Assembly (NCBI GenBank): GCA_018780805.1
Contig: JADMJD010000137.1
Location: forward strand, 1 to 53,938
Length of the DNA stretch: 53,938 nucleotides
Source of the DNA: Rubrivivax sp.
GTDB taxonomy: Bacteria; Pseudomonadota; Gammaproteobacteria; Burkholderiales; Burkholderiaceae_C
Direction: 5' to 3'
The position numbers and the translations under genes are program-made. Below the pieces are notes generated by a model, which searched no databases, was not told the DNA's origin, and saw nothing but the letters and a program-made list of their open reading frames with translations. Numbering within the stretch: position 1 is the stretch's first letter; each line of letters opens with the position of its first letter. Positions 33,138 through 42,834 of this stretch are shown here, piece after piece.

Positions 33138-33647
33138 TCAGTCGATCACGCGGGCCTGCCCGGTTTCCAGGTCGAGTTCGGTCACCACTTCAAACGCCAT
33201 CAGCGGGTTGGCGCGCAGATGCCCCTGCACGGAAAACTGCAGGAGGTTGAAGCGGTTGCGGCGCTCTTCGACCACGGGATGCACCTCCAGGCTCTCGGCA
33301 TGGATGCGCGGCTCGAAGGCCAGGATGCGGTCGGTTAGATCGCGGGCAATCACCTCCGGGCTCATGCTCGATTGCGTTCGGCCGGCATAGGGTGGCACGC
33401 CGAAGGTCAGCACCGACAGCGCCACTTCGGGGGGCAGGGGCCGACGGTTTTGCGAGGGACGACCGTCGCTGTCGTAGCCGTCGCTGTAACCACCCAGCCA
33501 ATCGGTGGCTTCCGAGTTCAGCAACCACTCGAGGTTGCGCACCACGTCGCGCCGCACATCGGGCCAGTCGCTCTTGAGCGACAGCGGGCTGCCGGTTCCG
33601 GCCCAGCGCTCCCAGCGCTCCAGCAGACAGGGCAGGAAGTGGCTCAT
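33138..33647 (-). CDS. tssE: T6SS baseplate protein TssE (gp25-like)
   Basis: This 169-residue gp25/lysozyme-like wedge protein contains VRRDVVRNLEWLLNSEA, the VLTFGVPPYAG segment and the C-terminal RRNRFNLLQFSVQGHLRANP, as in other TssE. It nucleates the sheath at the baseplate. The ATG at 33647 overlaps the tagJ stop (ATGA), so the open frame extending to 33863 is rejected: its extra residues lie inside tagJ and are Arg-rich. Order tagJ-tssE-tssF-tssG is common in ImpE-containing T6SS clusters. Confidence 0.93.
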   Translation of the reverse strand: MSHFLPCLLERWERWAGTGSPLSLKSDWPDVRRDVVRNLEWLLNSEATDWLGGYSDGYDSDGRPSQNRRPLPPEVALSVLTFGVPPYAGRTQSSMSPEVIARDLTDRILAFEPRIHAESLEVHPVVEERRNRFNLLQFSVQGHLRANPLMAFEVVTELDLETGQARVID

Positions 33648-34390
33648 GAGAATTGAAGCTCGCGCACGTCCAGCAAACCACATTCGCCTTGGTCGGTGAT
33701 CAATGTCTTCTGGCCCATGCCCAGGTAGGCGGTATCGGACAAAGGTGTCCAGTCGGTTGTTTCGCCAAGACGGTGGGCGTCGCTGATCGCGCCGGGGTAA
33801 CGCGCCGGGAGAAAACCTTCGACCGCACCGTCGTCGCCAAACTCGATTTCGGCGTGCAGCCACAGCCGATCACGGATCTCTGTGGGTGGACGGGACGAGA
33901 TGCGGCTCACGGCCGACCAGGGAGCCCAGAAGTAGCGGCCACGCACGATGAGTTCCAGGCAGGGGCCGAGCCGTGCGTCACCATCGCACAGCCACTCGAA
34001 CGCGATGCCGTTCAGCTTGCCGGCCCTGACGACGCTGCCCTGTTGGGCCTGAACCAGCAGCGCCGCTGCTTCGGCGTTCTGGCCCGCCAGCATTGGCAAA
34101 GCGGCCACCAGAGCCGCAAACCAGTCGGGAGGGGAACCCACGCAAACCGGTGGCAACTCGCCGCGGAAAACCTTGTCGCGCTCCTGCTCGCCCTTGATCA
34201 AACCCTGGCAGGACAAGGCCTCCATGGCCCAACTGCTGTCGAGGCTGACCATGGCATCGAGCTGCTTGTGGGCGCGCTCAAACTCGCCGCGGGCCGCAAA
34301 CACCTGCCACAACGCGCTGCGCGCCTGCAGATCGTCCGGCCTGGCCAGCACGCGCTTCTTTGCATCATCGAACAGGTCGTCCAAGCGCAT
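33644..34390 (-). CDS. tagJ: T6SS accessory protein TagJ (ImpE family)
   Basis: The 248-residue protein matches ImpE/TagJ. A TPR-like N-terminus (LQARSALWQVFAARGEFERA) is followed by FEWLCDGDARLGPCLELIVR, the RGRYFWAPWSAVSRI motif and FLPARYPGA. TagJ binds the sheath protein TssB in some T6SS and is thought to assist ClpV-mediated sheath recycling; it marks a subset of clusters. It lies between hcp (121-bp gap) and tssE (4-nt overlap). That gap carries an imperfect G/C hairpin at about 34467-34501, which may process or attenuate the message after hcp. Confidence 0.93.
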   Translation of the reverse strand: MRLDDLFDDAKKRVLARPDDLQARSALWQVFAARGEFERAHKQLDAMVSLDSSWAMEALSCQGLIKGEQERDKVFRGELPPVCVGSPPDWFAALVAALPMLAGQNAEAAALLVQAQQGSVVRAGKLNGIAFEWLCDGDARLGPCLELIVRGRYFWAPWSAVSRISSRPPTEIRDRLWLHAEIEFGDDGAVEGFLPARYPGAISDAHRLGETTDWTPLSDTAYLGMGQKTLITDQGECGLLDVRELQFS

Positions 34391-34511
34391 TTAGCGCACT
34401 CCCTCAGAGGCCTGTTGCCGGCATCACCGCCCGACAGGTTTGCAAAAACGCAGCCCAACCACGCGAGCGCACCGGAAGGCACGCTGCGCTTCGGGTGTGC
34501 GCCCGCAGGCG

Positions 34512-35003
34512 TCAGGCGGTCTTGGCGTTCTTCTGCACGTCGAAGCCGGAGATCACGGGCCCACCCTTCTTGGCGCCGTTGTTGTCCTGCTCCTGGTACT
34601 CGGTCTTGTACTCGCGGAACGCCAGCTTGACAGTCTCGGTGGGGGTGTCACCGTCGTTTTTGCCGCTGGGGTGCACGGCGGCAACGATCACGTCGGTCAA
34701 AGTGATCTTGAGGAAGGGAACGGCCGCATCGCCACCCGCCTTGCAGCAGACCAGCACGGCTTCTTTCAGGTGCGTGCCCTGGCAGCACGCAATCATCAGC
34801 TTCGGGGTGGCCTTGTCCACCGCGTGCACGAAGGTCAAGTCTTCCATGTTGACCCGGCCGGCGCCGCCGCCCGAACTGGACGAAAAGTTGGTGGTCTGGG
34901 TCATGCCCCAGCCAAAGCCCTCGACCTTGATCTGCCCTTCGTAGCCCTTCACCCCGGACATGCCGGGAATGGTGTCGATCTTGATGTGGATGTCTACGGC
35001 CAT
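34512..35003 (-). CDS. hcp: T6SS tube protein Hcp (TssD)
   Basis: The 163-residue protein is a typical Hcp: MAVDIHIKIDTIPGMSGVKG, then the beta-rich GRVNMEDLTFVHAVDKATP, KLMIACCQGTHLKEAVLVCC, and a C-terminal FREYKTEYQEQDNNGAKKG. Hcp hexamers stack into the inner tube that is expelled with VgrG. No C-terminal toxin extension is present. The strong AAGGAG ribosome-binding site 7 nt upstream of the ATG suits its high expression. Two adjacent Cys pairs (ACC and VCC) are a small peculiarity. It follows tssC by 26 bp. Confidence 0.95.
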   Translation of the reverse strand: MAVDIHIKIDTIPGMSGVKGYEGQIKVEGFGWGMTQTTNFSSSSGGGAGRVNMEDLTFVHAVDKATPKLMIACCQGTHLKEAVLVCCKAGGDAAVPFLKITLTDVIVAAVHPSGKNDGDTPTETVKLAFREYKTEYQEQDNNGAKKGGPVISGFDVQKNAKTA

Positions 35004-35029
35004 GGTTCACTCCTTGGGTTGATTGCGCA

Positions 35030-36523
35030 CTATTTGTTGCGCTGCGACGGCAACTCTGAAACCAATCGAAGGCCAACGGTCAGGCCTTCGAGTTGGTAGT
35101 GAGGTTTGAGAAAGAACTGTGCACTGTAATAGCCGGGATTGGCCTTGTTCTCGGAAATCGTCACCTCGGCACCGGCCAGCGGGCGCGACGCCAGAGTTTC
35201 CATCGCCGCGCCGTCGGTGTCCTCATACACATAGTTGAGAATCCACTCCTGCAGGTAACGCTGCATCCCATTGGCACTGGTGAAGCCGCCGACCTTGTCG
35301 CGCACCATCACCTTGAGGTAGTGCGCAAAACGGGACGTGGCAAAGATGTAGGGCAGGCGCGCACCCAACCTGGCGTTGGCGGTGACGGCGGCATCGTCGA
35401 ACGACGGTGGGTTGTGCAGCGAATCGCCGGCGATGAAGGCGGCAAAGTCCGATCCCTTGCGGTGCACCAGCGCCATGAAGCCGTTTTTCGCCAGTTCCCC
35501 TTCCCGGCGCTCGCTGATGGCGATTTCGGTCGGGCACTTCATGTCGACACCACCGTCGTCGGTGTCGAAGGTGTGGGTCGGCAGGTTGGGCACGGCACCA
35601 CCGGATTCCACCCCCCGGATCGCCGTGCACCAGCCGTACAGCTTGAAGGACCGGGTGATGTTGACGCCCATTGCATAGGCTGAATTGGCCCACGTGTACT
35701 GGTCATGTGCACCGCCGACGGCTGTTTCTTCATAAGCCAGGCCGTCGGCGGGGTTGGTCTTGGCGCCATAGGGCATGCGCGCCAGGAAACGTGGCATGGC
35801 CATGCCGACGTACTTGGAGTCCTCCGACTGGCGGAAGGAGCGCCAGGCGGCGTACTCGGGTTCCTCGAAGATCTTGGTCAGATCGCGCGGGTTGCTGAGC
35901 TCTTGCCAGGAGTCCATGTTCAACAGGCGTGAGTTCGGCGAGGTGATGAAGGGCGCATGCGATGCGGCTGCCACCTGGGCCATGCCGCGCAGGATCTCGA
36001 CATCGGGCAACGAGTGATCGAACTGGTAGTCGCCGATCAGGCAGCCATAGGGTGTGCCGCCGAGCTGACCATACTCCGCCTCGTAGATTTGCTTGAAGAG
36101 TGGTGACTGGTCCCAGGCTGTGCCCTTGAACTTGGAGAACATCTTGCCAAGGTCCTTCTTGGAGATGTTCAGCACCCGGATCTTGAGCTTTTCGTCGGTC
36201 TCGGTGTTGTTGACCAGGTAGTGAAGGCCGCGCCAGGCACCTTCCATCTGCTGAAAATCCGCATGGTGGAGGATCTGGTCGAGTTGTTTGCCCACCTTGG
36301 CGTCGATCGCCGCGATGATGGCCTCGATCGACTGGATCACGTCGCCCTTGATGAGTTTGGTGTCCGCCAGCGCCTGCTGCGCCAGCGTCTGGACGGCCGA
36401 CTCGACGGCCGACATGCGTTCATCGCTCGGCGGGCGGAAGTTCTTCTTCAGCAGGCTGGAAAGGTCACCATCCTCGCTGACCTGCACTTGGGTGAGGCCG
36501 CTGCTGGATCGTTCGGTTGCCAT
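35030..36523 (-). CDS. tssC: T6SS sheath large subunit TssC (VipB)
   Basis: The 497-residue protein carries the TssC hallmarks: MEGAWRGLHYLVNNTETDEK, EAEYGQLGGTPYGCLIGDYQ, RFLARMPYGAKTNP, GVESGGAVPNLPTHTF, RFAHYLKVMVRDKVG, and LVSELPSQ at the C-terminus. With TssB it builds the contractile sheath around the Hcp tube. The N-terminal 40 residues contain a Ser/Asp-rich stretch. It lies 54 bp after tssB and 26 bp before hcp in the usual order. Confidence 0.96.
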   Translation of the reverse strand: MATERSSSGLTQVQVSEDGDLSSLLKKNFRPPSDERMSAVESAVQTLAQQALADTKLIKGDVIQSIEAIIAAIDAKVGKQLDQILHHADFQQMEGAWRGLHYLVNNTETDEKLKIRVLNISKKDLGKMFSKFKGTAWDQSPLFKQIYEAEYGQLGGTPYGCLIGDYQFDHSLPDVEILRGMAQVAAASHAPFITSPNSRLLNMDSWQELSNPRDLTKIFEEPEYAAWRSFRQSEDSKYVGMAMPRFLARMPYGAKTNPADGLAYEETAVGGAHDQYTWANSAYAMGVNITRSFKLYGWCTAIRGVESGGAVPNLPTHTFDTDDGGVDMKCPTEIAISERREGELAKNGFMALVHRKGSDFAAFIAGDSLHNPPSFDDAAVTANARLGARLPYIFATSRFAHYLKVMVRDKVGGFTSANGMQRYLQEWILNYVYEDTDGAAMETLASRPLAGAEVTISENKANPGYYSAQFFLKPHYQLEGLTVGLRLVSELPSQRNK

Positions 36524-36577
36524 GGAGGGAAATCCTGTCGTTGTGGTGGTCGGGCTGGCGCGGGTGGCGGTCGGGGG

Positions 36578-37096
36578 TCAGGCGTCGCCGTCGGCCTTCT
36601 TGGCCGGCATCGGTGCGTCGGCAATGGCCTTGAGCAGACTCTGGTCCTCCAGCACCTTGGCCAGCAGGCCTTCGGCATCGGCCTTGCCGTCCATGAAGGT
36701 GAGCAGGGACGACAGCTGATTCCTGGCTTCCACCAGCTTGGCCAAAGGCGCGACCTTCTGCGCCACCTTGACGGGCGAGAAGTCGTCCATGCTGGCGAAG
36801 TCGATGGCCACCGGGATATTTCCTTCTCCACTGAGTGTGTTCTCGACCTGGAACGCCACCTTCGGGCGCAGTTTGTCCATCCGGCTGTCGAAGTTGTCGA
36901 CATCGATCTCCAGGAACTTTCTGTCGGCCGCCGCCTTCTTGGCTTCGTCGCTTTCGCTCTTGCCCGCCAGATCGGACATCACCCCCACGATGAAGGGCAA
37001 CTCGACGAGCTTCTTGGCGCCGTATTGCTCCAGTTCGTAGTTGATCTGTACCCGCGGGGCGCGGTTGCGGCCAATGAACTTCTGCGACTCACTCAT
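36578..37096 (-). CDS. tssB: T6SS sheath small subunit TssB (VipA)
   Basis: The 172-residue protein is TssB: SQKFIGRNRAPRVQINYELE, KLVELPFIVGVMSDLAGKS, FLEIDVDNFDSRMDKLRPKV and DFASMDDFSPVKVAQKV. It interlocks with TssC to form the sheath, and its N-terminal region is where ClpV and TagJ contacts occur in studied systems. The ATG at 37096 has a CAGGAGTT site. The C-terminus ends in an Ala/Asp/Lys-rich tail. Confidence 0.96.
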   Translation of the reverse strand: MSESQKFIGRNRAPRVQINYELEQYGAKKLVELPFIVGVMSDLAGKSESDEAKKAAADRKFLEIDVDNFDSRMDKLRPKVAFQVENTLSGEGNIPVAIDFASMDDFSPVKVAQKVAPLAKLVEARNQLSSLLTFMDGKADAEGLLAKVLEDQSLLKAIADAPMPAKKADGDA

Positions 37097-37130
37097 GGGG
37101 AACTCCTGATCAAGGTCATCGAACGAATTG

Positions 37131-38420
37131 TCAGCGGGCGGCTTCCGGACGCTCCGGCACCTTCTGCCCGGTCAGCGTTTCAACCTGATGGGTGACGTCG
37201 GGAATCATGTCACCCACGATGTCGAAGAAGCTCTTGGCGGCCAGCAGCCTGGCGGCCCGGCGCAGGAACAGCGGTGCAGGGTGGCTGGGCTCCAGCTTCT
37301 CCAGAAAGGCGGCCAGCTCCAGGATCTGGCGACGAGCGTCTTCGCGCGTGACCAACGCGGGCTGAACCGGCTGGGCGACTGCCGCCGGCTGGGGCCTGGG
37401 CGTTGCCGGCGTCGGGCCGGCGTCGGCCGGCTTGGCCGCCGCTGGCGCCGCTGGCACATCCGACAGAAAACGCGAGACACCGCCCTGGCCACTGCCGGCG
37501 TCCAACTCGTCTACACGTTGGCCGATCATGGCTGCCATGCGCCCGAGCAACTGGGTCAGCCGTCCTTCACCCCTTGTCTTGCGGCGGAAGCTGCCGGCGA
37601 TCCGGCGCAGCGTATCTTCCGCCGCGACCAATTCCAGATGCAGGATGCGAAGCCGCTCCCGAAGGTCGCTGTCACGGATCAAGTCCGCCGACTGATCACT
37701 TGCTTCGGCCATCTGCCCGCGCACCACGGCCAGCAGGTGCTCCAGGCTGCTCAAACTCTGCCCGCTGGGGTCGGGGGCTTGAACGCCGTCCAGAACCTCG
37801 GCGTCCCTGAAGCTCAGCCGGCCGGCGCGTGAATTGGCCAGAACCGTTTCGCGCAGCATGGCGACACCACCGCCATGGTTGAGCAACTCACCCAGGACCA
37901 TGGTGCGCGATGTGTCGTCGCCGGGATCGTCTTCTTCCGGCAGCGGATGCACAGTGTCTGCAAAGCTGCTCAGCAGACCCTCAAAAACCGCCAATCCTTC
38001 CAGCAGACCCGGAAGTCCACGCAGCTTCAGCGTGGCCATGGTCAGCGGCTGCACCACCCGCAAATCCTTGCCGGTGGACTTCAACAGGCTGATGCAGCGT
38101 GTCTCGATGGCCGCGGCAACGCGTGCGGGCTCAGCCTCTTTGCCGAGAATCTCCTTCACCCGCAGCGCCTGCATCTTGCTGCGGTCTTCAGCGGCTTTTC
38201 GGGCCAGCTCGGCCATCGTGCGGTCACTGGGCGCGTTCTCGCCTTCGAACTGCCCGGTGGCGGTGCGCCGCAACTCCTCGATCTCGGCACGCAGGACCAG
38301 ATAATCGGACAACTCCGTGATCATCTGGAACTCGTTGTCATAGACACATTCGATGCCTGCGGGGGCATCGGAAGAGATTGGCTGCAGCAAGTCCTCTGGC
38401 TTCATTGTTGGATCGGACAC
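37131..38420 (-). CDS. tssA: T6SS assembly protein TssA (ImpA N-terminal domain)
   Basis: The 429-residue protein has the ImpA_N domain at the start: LLQPISSDAPAGIECVYDNE and FQMITELSDYLVL, followed by GLPGLLEGLAVFEGLLSSFA and VHPLPEEDDPGDD. A Pro/Ala linker (about 325-365) joins it to a short C-terminal helical domain (LELAAFLEKLEPSHPAPLFL, RRAARLLAAKSFFDIVGDMI), so it resembles the shorter TssA class. TssA coordinates baseplate, tube and sheath assembly. GTG at 38420 or ATG at 38405 may be the start; both give the same domains. An 84-bp gap separates it from tagF. Confidence 0.93.
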   Translation of the reverse strand: MSDPTMKPEDLLQPISSDAPAGIECVYDNEFQMITELSDYLVLRAEIEELRRTATGQFEGENAPSDRTMAELARKAAEDRSKMQALRVKEILGKEAEPARVAAAIETRCISLLKSTGKDLRVVQPLTMATLKLRGLPGLLEGLAVFEGLLSSFADTVHPLPEEDDPGDDTSRTMVLGELLNHGGGVAMLRETVLANSRAGRLSFRDAEVLDGVQAPDPSGQSLSSLEHLLAVVRGQMAEASDQSADLIRDSDLRERLRILHLELVAAEDTLRRIAGSFRRKTRGEGRLTQLLGRMAAMIGQRVDELDAGSGQGGVSRFLSDVPAAPAAAKPADAGPTPATPRPQPAAVAQPVQPALVTREDARRQILELAAFLEKLEPSHPAPLFLRRAARLLAAKSFFDIVGDMIPDVTHQVETLTGQKVPERPEAAR

Positions 38421-38504
38421 ATGGGCACCGCTTGACTATGGCGGCCGTGCCCGAGGGATGTCAATCCTCGTTTGAAATGATGGAGGCAGACCCCGCACGC
38501 AGGC

Positions 38505-39302
38505 TCACTCAAGATCCTCTCCTTCGGCCGGCGCCACGGTGTCGTCTTCCTCCGATTCGGCCGGTCTTGCAAGGCGCTGCAACTCCCATCCCCAGTGCTC
38601 CCATCGGCCGTCAAACAGCGCAGCCATGCAAGACCAGGAGAGCAGGCTGCGCGTTGCGAAGTAGAGGTCGAAGTGCGCCCCATGGGTGATGACGGCGCCG
38701 AGTGCCTCGGCCAACATGGGCAACTGGCTGCAGGTCGCGCGGTCCAGTGGGTGCATCGAAGACTCAGGGCCTTCATAGGCGAACTGCGACGTGGTCTGCG
38801 GCACCAGCGGGACCGTGCTGTCCTGCGCCAGGTCGAACGGGCGAGCGCGCTCCATCAGCTCGCCCCAGGCCGCTGCGGGCGGCAGTTGTGCCAGCAGTTC
38901 GTCGGGGCCTTGTGGCGCGGCCTGCGCCGTGTAGATCAGCTTGCAGACCTCCACCACCAGGGCCAAGGGCAGCCAGGGCACAGGCGGGCGAAACCGGGCA
39001 ACCGGTCCGGGCAGCACTTCCAGCCCGACGCACAAGGGGAAGAACCTTCCCACCCGGTCGCACGACGGGACCACACAGCCGACAAATCCTGTGCGGCACA
39101 AGGCGCCGGGGCGGACATTCAGCGCAAAACTGTGTGAGGTGCGTTCCAGTGAATCGCGGGTCGCGCCTTCCGCCTGCGCCGCCTGCAACGCGGTCTGGAG
39201 CAAGCGATCGAGCGCACTCTGCAACTCGCGTGAAAAACCGCGGTGCACAAAGTCGCCCACCGCGGGCACCTTGCCAAACAGTCCCAGCGTTGGCACGGTC
39301 AC
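38505..39302 (-). CDS. tagF: T6SS-associated protein TagF
   Basis: The 265-residue protein matches the ImpM/TagF family: LGLFGKVPAVGDFVHRGFSR at the N-terminus, CVVPSCDRVGRFFPLCVGLE, and a Trp-rich end (RWEHWGWELQRL). In Pseudomonas, TagF represses T6SS assembly post-translationally and antagonises FHA-dependent activation. Here a TagH FHA protein and a kinase are also encoded, so a similar balance is possible. The GTG start at 39302 lies 3 bp after the tssM stop. The C-terminus is acidic (EEDDTVAPAEGEDLE). Confidence 0.92.
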   Translation of the reverse strand: MTVPTLGLFGKVPAVGDFVHRGFSRELQSALDRLLQTALQAAQAEGATRDSLERTSHSFALNVRPGALCRTGFVGCVVPSCDRVGRFFPLCVGLEVLPGPVARFRPPVPWLPLALVVEVCKLIYTAQAAPQGPDELLAQLPPAAAWGELMERARPFDLAQDSTVPLVPQTTSQFAYEGPESSMHPLDRATCSQLPMLAEALGAVITHGAHFDLYFATRSLLSWSCMAALFDGRWEHWGWELQRLARPAESEEDDTVAPAEGEDLE

Positions 39303-39305
39303 CGC

Positions 39306-42300
39306 TCACTCCTGCGGGCAGGCAAAGGTCTGCAACTCGCGCAGCCGGAACGGGTTGAAGGCGGCGCTGCCGGTGCGGACCTCGACCACCGCCTTGCTGC
39401 CACCGGGTGCGCTGAACGTCAGCTTCAAGCGGTCGCCGGCGCTGGAGGGGTCGATCTGGGCCTTGTCCACCAGGCGGAACAGGGCCCACGCGCCTTCGAC
39501 CTGCACCGCCGGTCCAGCCCCGATGCTCAGCTTCGCCCCCGGACGGGCGGGCCAGTTCAGGCGTGTAGAGCCGCCCGGCTTGAGCTTGTGCGCTGTGCCG
39601 TCGTAGTCCAGCGTCACCTCACCGTCGGCGCTCAGCAGCGTGAAGTCCGCCACCACCTGGGCTGAAGACCCCCCGCCGAGGAATGCGATCCGGATGGCCT
39701 CTGCATTCTGGAATTGACGCAAGGTGGCAGCCGACACAGGTGGCGCGCCTTCGCCGCTGGCCTTCAGGCGCCAGGACGCGCCGGAACGGTCCACCACGTT
39801 GGCCAGATTCGAGTTGAAGAAGGCATCCAGATCGCCGCCCGACTTGAACACGCCGACGAAGTCCTGGGCGCCGACATCCAGCGCCGCGTTGCGATCAAAC
39901 GGGTATCGGCCTGGAATCGACCGCCTGCACATCGAGGCGGCACCCCCCACACCCGCCTGCATCTCCTTCTTCATGCCGCCCGAGGCTTCTCCGCTGGCGA
40001 CCGCGACCAAATCCTTGATGACACTGCTGACCGGCATCGGAAAACGTTCCGCTTGCGCAGAGGCCTTGACCAGACCGGCCGGCATCTCGCGGATGGCTTG
40101 GCCACTGGACAAACGTTGCTGAATACCGACCAGCTCGATGGCGATCTCGCTGATGACGCCGAGCGCGGCATCGATTTCTCCGGCCTTGTCGTCACCGGCC
40201 AGCCGCCGCATGTCGGCGAAGTGGTCCTCCAGCTGGCGTTCGAGCTGGCGTGTCGGGTCCGAGGGCAGGGCGGCCGCCACCACACTCGACGCCTGCGATC
40301 CGAACAGGCCTGACGTGGCCGAGGTCGCAGCCTCTTTGAGCTTGGCTTGGGCCGCGTCCTCGGCCGCCTTGGTGGCTGCGCCACCGGGACCCACCGGTGA
40401 GACGCGGGTCTGCTCCGCCACCACGGCGACCAGCCGGCGCAAGGGTGAATCGCTCTGCGACAAGACCTGCGCCATGGTCTGTGCGGTGCGCAGGCTGTCG
40501 ATCTTGCGCAGATGCAGATCGGCCAAGGCGCTGCGCCACACATTCCGGTATTCCTCGAAATAACGGCGTTGCACTTCGGCCGTGATCTGCGCGGTGTCGG
40601 TGCGGCCCACGCCCGAGGCCTGGCTGCCCACCACCCAGGCTTCTTCTTCCGCCAGCGCGCGGGCGATCTTGTCGATGCTGGCCTTGATGGTGTCGCGATA
40701 GCCGTTGGCCGTGAAGGCGGCCGGAATCGGCTCGGTGATGGGCGCACTGCGGCGTTCCAGGACACCGACACCGGCAGGCCCCAGGACTTCGCTCAGCCGG
40801 ATGCCATCGCCCGGCGCGCCGGACAGCCGGAGCATCGCAAACGCCCGGTCGACCAGCGAAGAACTCGCCACCCGGCCACGGGCCCGGGCGAGGATCTCTT
40901 CGTTGAAGGGATGGAAACGTGCCACCAGAAGATCACCCGCTTGCGACAAGGCCTCCAGGTGGGTTCGTCCACGTCCGGCGAGCACCGGGTCGTAGCCGCT
41001 GCGCCAGAGATCGGTCACCGTGCCCAGGAACCAGGCACGGTCCAGCCGCTTGGCGTCGTACATCATCAAATAGGTCTTGAGCGCCGCATAGACCTGCTCG
41101 GGCGTGGCCTGCGGCGCCGCCATCATCGCCTCCAGTTGCACGGCCACACGCGGCATCAGGCCTTGTTGCAGCGCCAGGCGGTAGCGCTCGGCCACCCGCT
41201 CTGCCACGGCGTCGCCCTGGTAAAGGCCGAACCGCATCGACGCCGGTGGCGCATCCACCGGGTCATGCACGGCAGCCGGCACTTTGAGCATCGAGTCGAG
41301 CGCGTCGATGACCAGCGGCAGATCTCCCGCCGCAGGTGCACCGAGCATGGACAGCTGTTTGGAAGACGCCTGTGCCGCCTGGCTGGCACCGGCCAGGCCC
41401 TGCCGGTTGCCGAAGAAGCTCCAGGTCCACAGACCGATCAGCACCGTGCCCAGCAAGACGGTGCCTGCGGCCATGCCCCAGGCCATGCGCCGCATCCGGG
41501 TCTCGCGGGCATCGCTGTGCCCGGCCAGGCCGGCCTCGCCGAAGATCACGTTGGACAGCAGGCCCTGGATGAAAAAACTCTTTCCCGCCGAGGCCAGGCC
41601 GGCCGCACGTTTGGTGCCCCCGCGCAGGTCCAGCGACTGCGCGATCCCGGCCATCACGCGGTCGATCGGGGAGCCGAACTGGGTGCCGCTGGTGAAGTAC
41701 ACCCCCCGCACGATCACCGGTTGTGCATAGCGGCTGTCACCGAAGGCAGAGTCCAGCCAGGAGCCGATCAGCGGGCCCAGGCTGGCGAACTGCTGCGGGA
41801 ACGCATACATCGCCGCGCGGCGATCCACATCGCGCTCCTCGGCCAGCCGATGGATGAGCAGATGGTTCAGACGCTCGACGAGTGCCGGAAACTCCTTGTC
41901 GAAACCCGGCCGAACGGGCGCCGGCTGTCGGGTGGCCAGGTCGAAGGCAAAGGTGCTGCCCCAGACCCGGTTGCGTTGTTCGGCGTCAAAGGCGCTGAAG
42001 AACTCGCTGAACCCTGACACCAGATCGCACTTGGTGACCATGACGTAGACGGGAAACTGCAGCCCCAGTTCGTGCTGGAGTTCTTCGACACGGGTTCTGA
42101 CCTGGTTGGCCTGGCGCGCCCGGCCTGCATCGTTGGCCGACAGCAGGTCGGAGATGCTCAGGGTGACGATGATGCCGTTGATCGGCTGCCGCGGGCGGTA
42201 CTTGCGCAGCAGGCGCAGGAAGGTCTGCCAGGCAGACTGGTCGACCTGCGCATTGCTGTCCTGCGTCACGTAACGCCCGGCGGTGTCGATCAGCACCGCC

Positions 42301-42833
42301 TCTTCGGTGAACCACCAATCGCAGTTGCGCGTGCCGCCGATCCCGGAGACTTCCGATGCCTGGGCGCCCGCAGCTGCCAACGGAAACTTCAAGCCGGAAT
42401 TGACCAGGGCCGTCGTCTTGCCGGAGCCGGGGGCGCCGATGAACATGTACCAGGGCAGCCGGTAAAGCAACTGCGCACCAGACCCGCGGCCCAGCTTCTT
42501 GCCCGACAAGGTGGTCATGGCCTGCCGGAACCGGCCGGCGAGTTCTTCGCTTTCGTGTTTGGAGAGCTTGGAATCCTCGGAGTCTGCCGACAAGGCGTCG
42601 AGCATGGCCTTGTTCCGCCGGCGTTCGCGCCAGGCCAGGATGAGCAAGGCCGCCAGCCAGATGAGCGCGAAGGTGGCGATGGTGATGGCGCGTGCCACGC
42701 CGCCCGCCAATGGCCGGGTCTCGCCGATGCCGATCAACGGGCCGATGGTCCAGACCAGTACCCCCAACACGAGAACGACAAACGCGCCGACGAACCAGCG
42801 CTTGTGGTCGACGATGAACTTCACGATGGCCAC
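39306..42833 (-). CDS. tssM: T6SS membrane-complex protein TssM (IcmF)
   Basis: The 1175-residue inner-membrane protein has two N-terminal helices (about 14-35 and 48-68), a cytoplasmic NTPase-like domain with intact Walker A GAPGSGKTT (133-141) and LIDTAGRYV, and a third helix near 452-475 (VLLGTVLIGLWTWSFFG). A long periplasmic region follows that includes the C-terminal IcmF domain (GEVTLDYDGTAHKLKPGGST, WPARPGAKLSIG). TssM spans the periplasm and normally meets the outer-membrane lipoprotein TssJ; no tssJ is in this window. The GTG start at 42833 follows the tssL stop by 1 bp. Confidence 0.96.
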   Translation of the reverse strand: MAIVKFIVDHKRWFVGAFVVLVLGVLVWTIGPLIGIGETRPLAGGVARAITIATFALIWLAALLILAWRERRRNKAMLDALSADSEDSKLSKHESEELAGRFRQAMTTLSGKKLGRGSGAQLLYRLPWYMFIGAPGSGKTTALVNSGLKFPLAAAGAQASEVSGIGGTRNCDWWFTEEAVLIDTAGRYVTQDSNAQVDQSAWQTFLRLLRKYRPRQPINGIIVTLSISDLLSANDAGRARQANQVRTRVEELQHELGLQFPVYVMVTKCDLVSGFSEFFSAFDAEQRNRVWGSTFAFDLATRQPAPVRPGFDKEFPALVERLNHLLIHRLAEERDVDRRAAMYAFPQQFASLGPLIGSWLDSAFGDSRYAQPVIVRGVYFTSGTQFGSPIDRVMAGIAQSLDLRGGTKRAAGLASAGKSFFIQGLLSNVIFGEAGLAGHSDARETRMRRMAWGMAAGTVLLGTVLIGLWTWSFFGNRQGLAGASQAAQASSKQLSMLGAPAAGDLPLVIDALDSMLKVPAAVHDPVDAPPASMRFGLYQGDAVAERVAERYRLALQQGLMPRVAVQLEAMMAAPQATPEQVYAALKTYLMMYDAKRLDRAWFLGTVTDLWRSGYDPVLAGRGRTHLEALSQAGDLLVARFHPFNEEILARARGRVASSSLVDRAFAMLRLSGAPGDGIRLSEVLGPAGVGVLERRSAPITEPIPAAFTANGYRDTIKASIDKIARALAEEEAWVVGSQASGVGRTDTAQITAEVQRRYFEEYRNVWRSALADLHLRKIDSLRTAQTMAQVLSQSDSPLRRLVAVVAEQTRVSPVGPGGAATKAAEDAAQAKLKEAATSATSGLFGSQASSVVAAALPSDPTRQLERQLEDHFADMRRLAGDDKAGEIDAALGVISEIAIELVGIQQRLSSGQAIREMPAGLVKASAQAERFPMPVSSVIKDLVAVASGEASGGMKKEMQAGVGGAASMCRRSIPGRYPFDRNAALDVGAQDFVGVFKSGGDLDAFFNSNLANVVDRSGASWRLKASGEGAPPVSAATLRQFQNAEAIRIAFLGGGSSAQVVADFTLLSADGEVTLDYDGTAHKLKPGGSTRLNWPARPGAKLSIGAGPAVQVEGAWALFRLVDKAQIDPSSAGDRLKLTFSAPGGSKAVVEVRTGSAAFNPFRLRELQTFACPQE

Positions 42834-42834
42834 C